A DNA stretch of 64,000 bases from Arenimonas soli (GTDB lineage: Bacteria; Pseudomonadota; Gammaproteobacteria; Xanthomonadales; Xanthomonadaceae): NCBI RefSeq assembly GCF_014643775.1, contig NZ_BMKC01000001.1, positions 806,001-870,000 on the forward strand. The letters run 5' to 3'. The notes below the pieces were generated by a model that had not been told where the DNA came from, made no database searches, and worked only from the letters and a program-made list of their open reading frames with translations. Of the stretch, positions 54,998-64,000 are shown piece after piece (positions within the stretch are counted from its first letter, which is position 1; each line of letters starts with the position of its first letter). A program made the position numbers and the translations under genes.

Positions 54998-56800
54998 GTG
55001 CCGATCCAAGCCCTGCCCGACACCCTGGTGAACCAGATCGCCGCCGGCGAAGTGGTCGAACGCCCTGCGTCGGTGGTCAAGGAACTGGTCGAGAACGCGC
55101 TCGACGCCGGCGCCCGCCGCGTTGACATCGACCTTGAAGAAGGCGGGGTGCGCCTGATCCGGATCCGCGACGACGGCGGCGGCATTCCGTCGTCGGAACT
55201 GGCGCTGGCCATCTCGCGCCACGCCACCAGCAAGATCACGTCCATCGAAGACCTCGAGGAAGTCGCCACCCTGGGCTTCCGCGGCGAAGCGCTGCCGTCG
55301 ATCGCTTCGGTCAGCCGCTTCGCGATCAGTGCGCGGCCTCGCGGCGAAGACCAGGGCGCGCGGCTGGAGGTCGATGGTGGCCGCGTCGGCGAGGTGGTGC
55401 CGCATCCGCATCCCGAAGGCACCACGGTGGAGGTGCGCGACCTGTTCTTCAACGTGCCGGCGCGGCGCAAGTTCCTGCGCGCCGAACGCACCGAACTGGG
55501 CCACATCGAAGAATGGCTGCGTTCGCTGGCGCTGGCGCGCCCCGGCGTCGAACTGCGCATCAGCCACAACGGCCGCGCCAGCCGCCACTACAAACCGGTG
55601 CGCGACGGCGGCGAACGCCTGCGCCGCGTCGCCGAAGCGCTGGGCGAGGATTTCACCCGACAGTGCCTGGCCATCGAACACGCCGCCGCCGGGCTGCGCC
55701 TGCACGGCTGGGTCGGCCTGCCGACGGCCGCGCGCTCGAGCGCCGACCAGCAGTATTTCTACGTCAACGGCCGCGCCGTGCGCGACCGCACCGTTGCCCA
55801 CGCGGTGCGCCAGGCGTACTCGGACGTGCTGTTCCACGGCCGGCATCCGGCCTTCGTCTTGTTCCTGGAATGCGACCCGCGCCAGGTGGACGTCAACGTG
55901 CACCCGGCCAAGCACGAGGTGCGGTTCCGCGAACAGCGCCTGGTGCACGAATTCATCTACCGCACGCTGCACGAAGCGCTGGCCTCGACCCGCGCCGGCG
56001 TGGCGGCGGCGGCCGCGGCCGCTCAATCGCCGGCCCTGGCCATGCCTTCCGGCTTCGCCGCTTCGCCCGGTGGTGGCGGCTGGTCACCGCGCCAGGATGG
56101 GCTGGGACTGCCGGTGCGCGAAGCGATGTCGGCCTACGCGTCGCTGTACCGTGCGCCGGAACCGGGCCAGGCTGGCGTGGCCGCGGCGCCGGCGGAGGCG
56201 GCCAACCAAGGCGAGGCGCCGCCGCTGGGATACGCGCTGGCGCAGCTGCACGGCATCTTCGTGCTGGCGGAAAACCACCACGGCCTGGTGCTGGTGGACA
56301 TGCACGCCGCGCACGAGCGCATCACCTACGAACGCCTGAAGTCCGCGCTCGACGGCGAAGGGATCCGCAGCCAGCCGCTGCTGGTGCCGGTGTCGCTGGC
56401 AGTGAGCGAACGCGAGGCCGATGCCGCCGAACAGCATGCCCAGGCCCTGGCAGACTACGGCTTCGAGATCCGCCGCGCCGGGCCGCAGGCCCTGTCCATC
56501 CGGTCCGTGCCCAGCCTGCTGGCCGACCTGGACCCGCGCAGCCTGGCGCTGGACGTGCTGGCCGACCTGCGCGAACACGGCAGCAGCCGCAAGCTCGAAC
56601 AGGCCCGCAACGAACTGCTTTCCACCCTGGCCTGCCACACCTCCGTGCGGGCCAACCGGCGGCTGACGCTGCCGGAAATGAACGCCCTGCTGCGCGACAT
56701 GGAAGCCACCGAGCGCAGCGGGCAATGCAACCACGGCCGGCCCACCTGGGTGCAGCTGAGCAAGGCCGAACTCGACCGACTTTTCCTCAGGGGACGCTGA
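54998..56800 (+). CDS. mutL: DNA mismatch repair protein MutL
   Basis: The 600-aa protein starts at GTG 54998. The GHKL ATPase domain shows [20 protein letters not shown], the Mg site [15 protein letters not shown] and [13 protein letters not shown]. The C-terminal domain carries [12 protein letters not shown], which fits the endonuclease motif DQHA(X)2E(X)4E, plus [12 protein letters not shown] and CNHGRPTW. This is expected in organisms without MutH. The linker around 325-400 is Pro/Ala/Gly-rich and variable. Confidence 0.96.
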   Translation: MPIQALPDTLVNQIAAGEVVERPASVVKELVENALDAGARRVDIDLEEGGVRLIRIRDDGGGIPSSELALAISRHATSKITSIEDLEEVATLGFRGEALPSIASVSRFAISARPRGEDQGARLEVDGGRVGEVVPHPHPEGTTVEVRDLFFNVPARRKFLRAERTELGHIEEWLRSLALARPGVELRISHNGRASRHYKPVRDGGERLRRVAEALGEDFTRQCLAIEHAAAGLRLHGWVGLPTAARSSADQQYFYVNGRAVRDRTVAHAVRQAYSDVLFHGRHPAFVLFLECDPRQVDVNVHPAKHEVRFREQRLVHEFIYRTLHEALASTRAGVAAAAAAAQSPALAMPSGFAASPGGGGWSPRQDGLGLPVREAMSAYASLYRAPEPGQAGVAAAPAEAANQGEAPPLGYALAQLHGIFVLAENHHGLVLVDMHAAHERITYERLKSALDGEGIRSQPLLVPVSLAVSEREADAAEQHAQALADYGFEIRRAGPQALSIRSVPSLLADLDPRSLALDVLADLREHGSSRKLEQARNELLSTLACHTSVRANRRLTLPEMNALLRDMEATERSGQCNHGRPTWVQLSKAELDRLFLRGR

Positions 56801-57744
56801 TGCGATCGATCCTGCTGCCTGGACTGGCCCTCTCCGCCGCGCTTGCCGGCTGCGGCGGTGGCGACGGTGAAAGCACCGCCGGCAGCGCCGGCGCCGAACA
56901 ATCCGCGCGCAACGCCTACGAACGCGAAATCCGCGCGTGGCGCGAAGAACGCGTCGAGCGCCTGGTGCGGCCCGATGGCTTCCTGTCGCTGGTGGGCCTG
57001 CACTGGGTCGGCCCCGGCAGCACCTTCGTCGGATCGGCCAAGAGCAACGGCACCCGGCTCACCCTGGGTCCGCCGCAGCTGGGCATGCTCCATCTGGAAA
57101 AGGACGGCCGTGCCCGCCTGGACATCGCCGAGGGCGCCGAGGTCTGGGTGGACGGCGAACCGGCCACAGGCAGCGTCGAGCTGGTGTCCGATGCCCGCGG
57201 CAAGCCCACCGTGGTCGCCTTCAACCGCGGCGACGCCAGTTTCCTGCTGATCGAACGTTCGGGCCGGCACGCCCTGCGCGTGCGCAATGCCATGGCGAGC
57301 ACCCGCACCGGGTTCCCGGGCATCGACTATTTCGACATCGATCCGGCGTTCCGCTTCCAGGCGCGCTTCCAGGCGCATCCGCCGGGCAAGACCCTGGACA
57401 TCGTCAACATGCTCGGCATGGTCGAACCGATGGCCAACCCGGGCCGGGTGTCGTTCGAAAAGGACGGCGTGTCCTACAGCCTCGAGGCCCTGGACGAAGG
57501 CGACGGCCGGCTGTTCTTCGTCTTCGCCGACCGCACCAGCGGCCACGAAACCTATGCCGCCTCGCGCTTCCTGTATGCCGAACCCGCCGGAGCCGACGGT
57601 CTGACGGTGCTGGACTTCAACCGCGCCTACAACCCGCCCTGCGCCTTCACCGCCTATTCGACCTGCCCGATGCCGCCGCCGGAAAACCGGCTGGACCTGC
57701 GGATCGAGGCCGGCGAAAAGAAGCCGCTGCCTTTCCCCCGATAA
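56800..57744 (+). CDS. DUF1684 family lipoprotein
   Basis: The 314-aa protein starts at ATG 56800, sharing one base with the mutL stop (TGATG). A lipobox LAGC gives Cys18, followed by a Gly/Ser linker. The family features are WREERVERLVRPDGFLSLVG, GLHWVGPGSTFVGSAKSNGT and the C-terminal YNPPCAFTAYSTCPMPPPEN. DUF1684 has no established biochemical role. It is followed by another exported protein of the TraB family. Confidence 0.9.
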   Translation: MRSILLPGLALSAALAGCGGGDGESTAGSAGAEQSARNAYEREIRAWREERVERLVRPDGFLSLVGLHWVGPGSTFVGSAKSNGTRLTLGPPQLGMLHLEKDGRARLDIAEGAEVWVDGEPATGSVELVSDARGKPTVVAFNRGDASFLLIERSGRHALRVRNAMASTRTGFPGIDYFDIDPAFRFQARFQAHPPGKTLDIVNMLGMVEPMANPGRVSFEKDGVSYSLEALDEGDGRLFFVFADRTSGHETYAASRFLYAEPAGADGLTVLDFNRAYNPPCAFTAYSTCPMPPPENRLDLRIEAGEKKPLPFPR

Positions 57745-57760
57745 CCTAGGACACCCCCCG

Positions 57761-58645
57761 ATGCGCCTGGCCTGGATCGCCTGCCTGCTGTCCCTCACCG
57801 TCGCCGCCGGCTGCGCCCGCGCCGAACCGCCGCGTCCGCTGCTGTGGAAGGTCAGCGACGCCGACAACAGCGTTTACCTGCTCGGTTCCTTCCACCTGCT
57901 GCGCAAGGGCGACTACCCGCTGGCGGCCAGCACCGACCTGGCCTTCGAAGACGCCGAGTCGCTGGTGTTCGAACTGTCGCCGGCCGAAATGAACGACCCG
58001 GCGCTGGGCCAGTTGATGGGGGCCGCGGCGCGCCGCGACGACGGCAAGCGCCTGCAGGACACCGTGGACGCGGACACCTGGAGGCGGCTCGAGGCCTGGT
58101 CGGCGCGTCGCGACGTGCCACTGGAAAACCTGCAAGGGTTCGACGCCTGGTTCGTCAGCCTCACCATCTCCCTGCTCGAAATGCAGGCCCTGGGCCTGGA
58201 TCCGCAGCTTGGCCTGGACCGTCATTTCGCCCGGCGCGCCACCGCCGCCGGCAAGGCCACGCAGGGCCTGGAGACCGGCGCCCAGCAGATCGCGCTGTTC
58301 GAGGGCATGGATCCAGCCCTGCAGCAGCAGTCCCTGGAAGACGTGCTGCTGGACGCGGAGAAGATGGAGGAGAACATCAACCGCCTGCACGACCTTTGGC
58401 GGCGCGGCGACGTCGACGGCATGGAAGCGGAAGCCAACCAGCGCATGCGCGACGAATACCCCGAGCTCTACGCCCGCATCAATCGCGACCGCAACCTGGC
58501 CTGGCTGCCGGTGCTCAGCCAGCGCCTGGATGGCGGCGGCAAGGACGAAGACGTGCTGGTGGTCGTGGGCGCCCTGCACCTGCTGGGCGACGACGGCCTG
58601 GTGCAGCTGATGCGCGAAGCCGGCTACACCGTCGAGCGGCTCTGA
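57761..58645 (+). CDS. TraB/GumN family protein
   Basis: The 294-aa exported protein has a signal sequence ending either as a lipoprotein (AAGC, Cys18) or after ARA-21. TraB/GumN hallmarks are the paired motifs YLLGSFHLL near the N-terminus and [18 protein letters not shown] near the C-terminus, with conserved acidic and histidine residues suspected to bind metal. GumN lies at the xanthan cluster in Xanthomonas, but no gum genes are here. Its last 22 bp overlap the convergent rsxB gene. Confidence 0.9.
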   Translation: MRLAWIACLLSLTVAAGCARAEPPRPLLWKVSDADNSVYLLGSFHLLRKGDYPLAASTDLAFEDAESLVFELSPAEMNDPALGQLMGAAARRDDGKRLQDTVDADTWRRLEAWSARRDVPLENLQGFDAWFVSLTISLLEMQALGLDPQLGLDRHFARRATAAGKATQGLETGAQQIALFEGMDPALQQQSLEDVLLDAEKMEENINRLHDLWRRGDVDGMEAEANQRMRDEYPELYARINRDRNLAWLPVLSQRLDGGGKDEDVLVVVGALHLLGDDGLVQLMREAGYTVERL

Positions 58646-59175
58646 ACCACGGGCCGCGGCCAGCGGTACTCGCTGGCCCGCGGCGGCGGCGGCACCAGTT
58701 CGATGCAGTCGACGGGGCAGGGCGGCAGGCACAGTTCGCAGCCCGTGCACAGTTCCGGGATCACCGTGTGCATGCGCTTGGGCGCGCCGATGATCGCGTC
58801 CACCGGGCAGGCCTGGATGCACTTGGTGCAGCCGATGCAGTCTTGCTCGACGATCAGCGCCAGCAGCGGCGGCTTGATGGCGCCGTTTTCCGGATTCACC
58901 GGTTTCGGCTCGCGCCCCAGCAGGTCCGCCAATGCGCGCACGCCGGCTTCGCCGCCAGGGGGGCATTGATCGATATCGGCCTCGCCGGCGGCGATGGCCT
59001 GGGCGTAGGGCTTGCAGCCCGGGTAGCCACACTGGCCGCACTGGGTTTGCGGCAGCAGGCGGTCGATGCGTTCGACCATCGGGTCGGCCTGCACCCGGAA
59101 GCGAACCGTGGCCCAGCCCAGGATCGCCCCGAACAGGGCCGCCAGGCCCACCACCACCAGCACCGAAAGCCCCAT
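58624..59175 (-). CDS. rsxB: Rnf/Rsx electron transport complex subunit B
   Basis: The 183-aa protein begins with one membrane helix ([20 protein letters not shown]). The Fe-S domain with [20 protein letters not shown] follows. Two ferredoxin [4Fe-4S] sites close it: [16 protein letters not shown] and [16 protein letters not shown]. It would pass electrons within the Rsx complex that keeps SoxR reduced or drives ferredoxin-NAD exchange. It starts at the rsxA stop, but rsxC, D, G and E are absent after it. Confidence 0.93.
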   Translation of the reverse strand: MGLSVLVVVGLAALFGAILGWATVRFRVQADPMVERIDRLLPQTQCGQCGYPGCKPYAQAIAAGEADIDQCPPGGEAGVRALADLLGREPKPVNPENGAIKPPLLALIVEQDCIGCTKCIQACPVDAIIGAPKRMHTVIPELCTGCELCLPPCPVDCIELVPPPPRASEYRWPRPVVQSRSTV

Positions 59176-59756
59176 CAGGCCGGCACCATGCCGGTGAAGC
59201 CCATGAAGGCCAGCGACATCAGCCCGGCCGTGACCAGGGCGATCGGCGTGCCGCGCCATGCCGCGGGCACGTCGGCGGCCTCGAGCCGTTCGCGCATCGA
59301 CGAAAACAGCACCAGCACCAGGCCGAAGCCCACCGCCGCGCCGAAGCCGTAGCAGACGGCTTCGAACAGGCCGCGGCGCGCCTGCACGTTCAGCAGGGCC
59401 ACGCCCAGCACCGCGCAGTTGGTGGTGATCAGCGGCAGGTACAGGCCCAGCACGCGGTAAAGGCGGGGGCTCTGGCGGTTCATGACGGTTTCCGTGAACT
59501 GCACCACCGCGGCGATGACCAGGATGAAGCCCAGGGTGCGCAGGTGTTCCAGGCCCAGCGGCAGCAGCAGCCAGTGGTGCACGCACCAGGCCAGCGCCGC
59601 CGACAGGGTAAGCACGAAGCCGGTGGCCAGGGCCATGCCGTAGGCGGCGTCGAGCCGGCGCGAGACGCCCATGAAGGGGCACAGGCCCAGGAACTTGACC
59701 AGCACGAAGTTGTTGACGAACACCGCGCCGACCAGCAGCAGGGCGATGTCGTCCAT
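59175..59756 (-). CDS. rsxA: Rnf/Rsx electron transport complex subunit A
   Basis: The 193-aa inner-membrane protein has six helices. [20 protein letters not shown] and [20 protein letters not shown] contain the conserved Cys residues that coordinate the intramembrane [2Fe-2S] cluster with RsxE-type partners. It is 7 bp downstream of metG and overlaps rsxB by one base. Confidence 0.94.
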   Translation of the reverse strand: MDDIALLLVGAVFVNNFVLVKFLGLCPFMGVSRRLDAAYGMALATGFVLTLSAALAWCVHHWLLLPLGLEHLRTLGFILVIAAVVQFTETVMNRQSPRLYRVLGLYLPLITTNCAVLGVALLNVQARRGLFEAVCYGFGAAVGFGLVLVLFSSMRERLEAADVPAAWRGTPIALVTAGLMSLAFMGFTGMVPA

Positions 59757-59763
59757 GGCGGCC

Positions 59764-61857
59764 TCAGCGCACCGGCATGCCGGCCTCGGCGCTGGCGTCG
59801 GCGCCCAGCAGGGCCAGCGCGCCGCCGTCGTGGCCGGCCGAGAGGATCATGCCTTCGCTAAGGCCGAAGCGCATCTTGCGCGGCGCCAGGTTGGCGATGA
59901 ACACCACGTGGCGGCCGACCAGGCTTTCCGGTTCGCCGTAGCTGGCGCGGATGCCGCTGAAGATCTGCCGCTGGCCCAGGTCGCCGGCGTCGAGCAGGAA
60001 GCGCAGCAGCTTGTCCGAACCTTCCACGTAGCCACATTCGATGACCTTGCCGATGCGCAGGTCGAGCTTGGCGAAGTCGTCGATGCCGATGGTGGCGGCC
60101 CCGCCGGCCGGCTTGGCATCGGCCTTGGGCGCGGACGCGGTGGCCCTGGTGGCGGCCGTGGCCGGCTCCGCGGCGGGCTTGAGGTCTTCCTTGCTGGCGT
60201 CTGTCATGGCTTCAATGTTCTTGGGGTCGATTCGGGTCATAAGTGCTTGGAAGGGCTCGATCGCGTGGCCGAGCAGCGGCGCGGCGACGTCGTCCCAGTG
60301 CTCCACCGGGGCGCGCAGGAAACCTTCGGCGCGCGCCACCGTGCCAGGCAGCACCGGCTTGAGCGCGGCCGCCAGCACGCGGAACAGGTTCAGGCCCTGG
60401 CTGCAGACGGCCTGCAGCTCGGCATCGGCGCCTTCGCGCTTGGCGATGACCCAGGGCTTGTTTTCGTCGATGTAGCGATTGGCTTCGTCGGCGAGCGCCA
60501 TGACCTGGCGCATGGCCTGGCCGTATTCGTCGCGCGCGTAGCTGGCGGCGACGTCGCGCGCCCCGGCGACGAAGCGCGCGTACATCGCCGGGTCCGGCAG
60601 CGTGGCGGCCAGCTGGCCATCGAAACGCTTGCTGATGAAACCGGCGCAGCGGCTGGCGATGTTGACGAACTTGCCGACCAGGTCGGCGTTGACGCGGGCG
60701 ACGAAGTCCTCGAGGTTCAGGTCCAGGTCCACGACGCCGGCGCCGGTCTTGACCGCGAAGTAGTAGCGCAGCGCCTCCGGGTCCAGGCCCTGGTCGAGGT
60801 AGGTGCGCGCCATCACGAAGGTGCCGCGCGACTTGCTCATCTTGGCGCCGTTGACCGTGAGGTAGCCGTTGACGTGCAGCGCGGTCGGCGGCCGCAGGCC
60901 GGCGCCGTGCAGCATGGCCGGCCAGAACAGGCCGTGGAAGTTGATGATGTCCTTGCCCAGGAAGTGGTGCATTTCCGTGGGCGCGGCGCCGGCCGGGTTG
61001 CGCGCCTCGTCGGTGAAGGCGCCGAAGTCCAGGCCGGCCTTCGCGCACAGGGCCTTGAACGAGGCCAGGTAACCAATGGGTGCGTCGAGCCAGACGTAGA
61101 AATATTTGCCCGGTGCATCGGGAATCGGGAAGCCGAAGTAGGGCGCGTCGCGGCTGATGTCCCAGTCGCGCAGGCCACCCTCGAGCCATTCCGCCAGCTT
61201 GGCCTTCACCGCCGGGTGGGCGACGTCGCCGGCCAGCCATTCGCGCAGGAAGGCTTCGAACCGGCCCAGTTCGAAGAAGTAGTGCTCGGAGTCGCGCAGT
61301 TCCGGCGTGGCGCCGGACACCACCGAACGTGGGTTCTTCAAGTCGGTGGGCGCATAGGCCTTGCCGCAGACCTCGCAGTTGTCGCCGTACTGGTCGGCGG
61401 CGCCGCAGTTGGGGCAGTCGCCCTTGATGTAGCGGTCGGGCAGGAACATCTGCCGCTCGGGGTCGAACAGCTGCTTGATCGACCGGCTGGTGATCGCCTT
61501 CGGCCCGTGGCTGCCGTCGCGCAGGCGCGTGTAGATGAGGCTGGCAAGCTCGCGGTTTTCGTCGGAATGGGTCGAGTGGTAGTGGTCGAAGTCGACGCCG
61601 AAACGTGCGAAGTCGGCCTCGTGCCCGGCCTGGATGCCGCGGATGAAGTCCTCCGGCGTCATGCCGGCCTTTTCGGCGGCCAGCATGATCGGGGTGCCGT
61701 GGGCGTCGTCGGCGCAGACGAAGTGCACTTCGCCGCCGGCCATTCGCCGGGCCCGCACCCAGATGTCGGCCTGGATATAGCCCACCAGGTGGCCAAGGTG
61801 CAGGGGGCCGTTGGCGTAGGGCAGGGCGGTGGTGACGAGGGCGGGACGGGGCGTCAT
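59764..61857 (-). CDS. metG: methionyl-tRNA synthetase
   Basis: The 697-aa enzyme charges tRNA-Met. The HIGH motif is [17 protein letters not shown], a four-Cys zinc knuckle is in [24 protein letters not shown] is in [15 protein letters not shown], and the anticodon-binding helical domain follows. A linker rich in Ala, Thr and Pro leads to the C-terminal tRNA-binding dimerisation domain ([20 protein letters not shown]). It is the first gene of the metG-rsxA-rsxB unit. Confidence 0.97.
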   Translation of the reverse strand: MTPRPALVTTALPYANGPLHLGHLVGYIQADIWVRARRMAGGEVHFVCADDAHGTPIMLAAEKAGMTPEDFIRGIQAGHEADFARFGVDFDHYHSTHSDENRELASLIYTRLRDGSHGPKAITSRSIKQLFDPERQMFLPDRYIKGDCPNCGAADQYGDNCEVCGKAYAPTDLKNPRSVVSGATPELRDSEHYFFELGRFEAFLREWLAGDVAHPAVKAKLAEWLEGGLRDWDISRDAPYFGFPIPDAPGKYFYVWLDAPIGYLASFKALCAKAGLDFGAFTDEARNPAGAAPTEMHHFLGKDIINFHGLFWPAMLHGAGLRPPTALHVNGYLTVNGAKMSKSRGTFVMARTYLDQGLDPEALRYYFAVKTGAGVVDLDLNLEDFVARVNADLVGKFVNIASRCAGFISKRFDGQLAATLPDPAMYARFVAGARDVAASYARDEYGQAMRQVMALADEANRYIDENKPWVIAKREGADAELQAVCSQGLNLFRVLAAALKPVLPGTVARAEGFLRAPVEHWDDVAAPLLGHAIEPFQALMTRIDPKNIEAMTDASKEDLKPAAEPATAATRATASAPKADAKPAGGAATIGIDDFAKLDLRIGKVIECGYVEGSDKLLRFLLDAGDLGQRQIFSGIRASYGEPESLVGRHVVFIANLAPRKMRFGLSEGMILSAGHDGGALALLGADASAEAGMPVR

Positions 61858-61905
61858 CGGGGCTCGGGTCGGTCAGCGGGCCGCCATTATCCCACGCGCG
61901 CGGGC

Positions 61906-61936
61906 AAAAAAAGGGCCCGGCTTTCGCCGGGCCCTT
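61906..61936 (-). terminator. strong intrinsic terminator of the TonB-receptor gene
   Basis: Reading the minus strand, a 9-bp stem GGGCCCGGC/GCCGGGCCC (61934-61926 and 61921-61913), extended by AA/TT, with a GAAA tetraloop is followed by seven T (61912-61906). It is 25 bp after the receptor stop codon and insulates metG from the receptor. Confidence 0.93.
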
Positions 61937-61961
61937 GGTCATGCGACCAGTGCAGCAGGTA

Positions 61962-64000
61962 TTACCAGGTGAACTCGGCCTGCACGAAGACCTCGCGGCC
62001 GATCGGGCTGTAGGCGCGCCAGAAGAACGGGTAGGTGAAGTAGGTGTCGTCCTTCGGGGCGAGCTTGTCGAGCACGTTGTTCACGATCAGGCTGGCGCGG
62101 AAGTTTTCGGTGAACTCGTAGCCAACGTTGAGGTTGTACACGTGGTACGGGGCGATGCGGCCGGTTTCCGCCCAGTTCGGCAGCGAGCCGTAGCGGGTAC
62201 CGAACACGGTGACGTCGAGGTCCTTGTACTCCCACGACACGCTGCCACGCATGCGGCTGCGGAAGTCGAAGTTGGTCAGGTCGTCGCGGTAGCTGTCGCG
62301 CGGCTCACCCTGGAACTCGGCGAACTTCTGGTCCAGCACGTGCGACCAGCCAAGCTGGAAGCCGAAGTTGCCCCAGCGGTCGGTGTCGATCGTGTAACGC
62401 AGGCTCGCGTCGATACCTTCGTTGGACAGGTAGGAGCGGTTGATCGGACCGCGGTTCACCTGCTCGATGCGGCCGTCGTTCGGCCCGCCCACCGTGCGGA
62501 TCACGCTGCTGATGATGAACTGGCAGAAGGTCGAGCTGCCGTCCACCGGGTTGCCCTGGCGGTCGACGCCCAGGCGGCAGTCGGCTTCGTTCTGCAGGAT
62601 GTAGGCCGAGCTGATGTCGCCGACCACGCCTTCGAGTTCGACCTTGTAGTAGTCAACCGTCAGCGACAGGTTGTCCACGACGTCCCAAACGAAACCGAAG
62701 GTGTAGGACTGACCCTCTTCCTCCTCGAGGTTCGGGTTGCCCTGGCGAACACCGAAGGCCGTGTAGTTGTAGGCCGCCTGGTTGCCGCACTGGGTGACCG
62801 TGAAGCCGGCGTTGCGGCAGGTGTACTCGTCGAAGATGCCCGAGAAGAAGCCGCTTTCGTCGGCGAAGACGAAGTGCATGTCCGGGGCGCGGAACGAGGT
62901 GGAGTAGGCGCCGCGGATGAGCAGGTTGTCCAACGGACGCCATTCCAGGCCGGCGTTCCAGGTGAACGCGTCGTCGACCTGGGTGATGTCGTCGTACAGG
63001 TCGTAGCGCGCCGCCAGGGTGGCCTTGAAGGTGTCGTGCAGCGGGATCGCGAACTCGGTGCCGAAGGCGTAACGATCACGCTCGCCGCCGCCGCCGGTGC
63101 CGGTCAGGTTGTAGATGATGTTCTGGCCCGGGAGGATGCGCGGGTCGGCGTTGAGCTCGTATTCCTGCGTGCCCATCTCGAGCACCGCCGCGAACGCCAG
63201 CGGACCGGCCGGCAGTTCGAACAGGTCGCCGCTGACGACGAACTGTGCGTTGGTGGCGCTGGAATCGGCGCGGGTCTTGACGATCGTGGACAGCGCGTTG
63301 AACTCGGCCGGGGTGATCGGGTTGAAGTAACGATCCTGGTTGAGTTCATACACCGGGTAGGCACCGAAGAACGGATCCGCGCCCGGCAGCTGCGGGCCGA
63401 GGAAGAAGTCCGTCAGGGCCTGGGCCAGGAAGCGCGGGCGGTCGCTGTCGGTTTCATAGCGCGAATGGCTAAGCACCAGGTCCCACGAGTAGCGGTCGTC
63501 GGCGAAGGAGCCGCGCAGGCCGGCCGCGAAGTCCATCGCCTGCTCGTTGTAGATGGTGCGCTGGGCGTTGACGCCGCCGGTTTCGTTCGGGGTGAAGATG
63601 CGCTGGCCGTCGAGGATCGAGCCGAAGTTCGGGTCGTAGAACAGCGGCACCGACCAGAACTGGGTGTTGGAGGCGGTGGAGGCCTTCGAATCCCAGACGT
63701 TCAGGCTGACGAAGCCCTGGGTGTTGTCGGTGATGTCCAGGGTGCCGTAGATGTAGCCCGAGATGTTCTCGTCGGCGTTGCGGATGGCCTGGGTCGCCGG
63801 GTAGCCGTAGTAGCCGCACCAGGTGCCGTTGTTGGCGGGATTGGCATTGCCGGTGCGGGTGTCGGGTTCGAAATCACCGCCCCAGCGGTCGCAGGTGGAT
63901 TCAAGGGTCTGGCCGGGCTGCCAGACCTGGCTGCCGGGGCCGGTGCCGACCAGGCGGTCGCGCAGGCGGATGCCCTGCACGGCGGTGGCATTGGCTGGAT
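61962..64000 (-). CDS. TonB-dependent outer-membrane receptor (C-terminal part; 5' end outside window)
   Basis: About 679 residues are visible; the reading frame continues past base 64000, so the signal peptide, TonB box and plug are outside. The strand pattern, aromatic girdles and extracellular loops are those of a 22-strand barrel, for example NVWDSKASTASNTQFWSVPL and GLEWRPLDNLLIRGAYSTSF. The end SPIGREVFVQAEFTW has the C-terminal aromatic recognised by BAM. Loop cysteine pairs (CRNAGFTVTQC, DCRLGVDRQGNPVDGSSTFC) are common in Xanthomonadaceae and Caulobacter TBDTs. Substrate cannot be assigned. Confidence 0.93.
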   Translation of the reverse strand, partial: PANATAVQGIRLRDRLVGTGPGSQVWQPGQTLESTCDRWGGDFEPDTRTGNANPANNGTWCGYYGYPATQAIRNADENISGYIYGTLDITDNTQGFVSLNVWDSKASTASNTQFWSVPLFYDPNFGSILDGQRIFTPNETGGVNAQRTIYNEQAMDFAAGLRGSFADDRYSWDLVLSHSRYETDSDRPRFLAQALTDFFLGPQLPGADPFFGAYPVYELNQDRYFNPITPAEFNALSTIVKTRADSSATNAQFVVSGDLFELPAGPLAFAAVLEMGTQEYELNADPRILPGQNIIYNLTGTGGGGERDRYAFGTEFAIPLHDTFKATLAARYDLYDDITQVDDAFTWNAGLEWRPLDNLLIRGAYSTSFRAPDMHFVFADESGFFSGIFDEYTCRNAGFTVTQCGNQAAYNYTAFGVRQGNPNLEEEEGQSYTFGFVWDVVDNLSLTVDYYKVELEGVVGDISSAYILQNEADCRLGVDRQGNPVDGSSTFCQFIISSVIRTVGGPNDGRIEQVNRGPINRSYLSNEGIDASLRYTIDTDRWGNFGFQLGWSHVLDQKFAEFQGEPRDSYRDDLTNFDFRSRMRGSVSWEYKDLDVTVFGTRYGSLPNWAETGRIAPYHVYNLNVGYEFTENFRASLIVNNVLDKLAPKDDTYFTYPFFWRAYSPIGREVFVQAEFTW

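Noticed and set aside
57761-58645. GumN-like gene as evidence for an exopolysaccharide (gum) cluster
   Set aside because: No other gum-type glycosyltransferase or polymerase gene is nearby; TraB/GumN proteins are widespread.

Overview
The window is a high-GC (roughly 70%) gammaproteobacterial chromosome segment. Gene order points to the Xanthomonadaceae/Lysobacteraceae (Lysobacter, Luteimonas or a relative): pcnB-folK-panB-panC-pgi, phoB-phoR-ppk-ppx, bcp-gcvR/dapA-bamC-like, metG-rsxA-rsxB, and a TonB-dependent receptor. This is an inference from synteny and protein style; no 16S gene is present. Coding density is very high, many neighbouring genes overlap by 4 bp (ATGA/GTGA), and no CRISPR array, prophage or intact insertion sequence was found. 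Most of the window is ordinary core genome.

Layout. 0-9.5 kb: a MexF-like RND efflux operon (SDR-like protein, adaptor, pump), a divergent LysR regulator, then a secreted serine hydrolase, a pirin and a truncated DoxX remnant; a TTGTCCC motif recurs at the promoters here. 9.5-16.1 kb: a secreted zinc metalloprotease with a C-terminal helix-hairpin-helix tail, a winged-helix regulator divergent from a retropepsin-like lipoprotein, a SulP transporter plus universal stress protein pair, and a DUF3667 membrane protein. 16.3-24.6 kb: Yip1-family protein with a MacA/MacB-type ABC exporter, an MECR-type enoyl reductase, RlmJ, a DUF885 peptidase and a GNAT. 24.57-25.06 kb: the only long non-coding stretch, made of two inverted copies of a hairpin repeat.

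25.1-34.2 kb is a phosphate block on the minus strand: phoB-phoR-ppk-ppx, then a GT4 glycosyltransferase and a PAP2 phosphatase, with BepA upstream. Pho-box-like direct repeats lie upstream of phoB and again directly upstream of the glycosyltransferase, suggesting that the last two genes are a PhoB-controlled lipid-remodelling unit. 34.3-45.1 kb: glutaredoxin, AhpD-like protein, NAD-type isocitrate dehydrogenase, a small lipoprotein, a Bax-inhibitor-like protein, an XRE regulator with a second SulP transporter, ThiD, PhoH, Bcp, GcvR, DapA, a short BamC-like lipoprotein, ferredoxin FdxA and tRNA-Glu(CTC).

45.2-64 kb: polyadenylation (pcnB), folate (folK), pantothenate (panB, panC but no panD), glycolysis (pgi), queuosine (queG), NAD(P)HX repair (nnrDE), tRNA t6A (tsaE), cell-wall amidase (amiC), mismatch repair (mutL with the endonuclease motif), two exported proteins (DUF1684, TraB/GumN), rsxB-rsxA without the rest of the Rsx complex, metG, a strong terminator, and the 3' part of a TonB-dependent receptor that runs off the window end.
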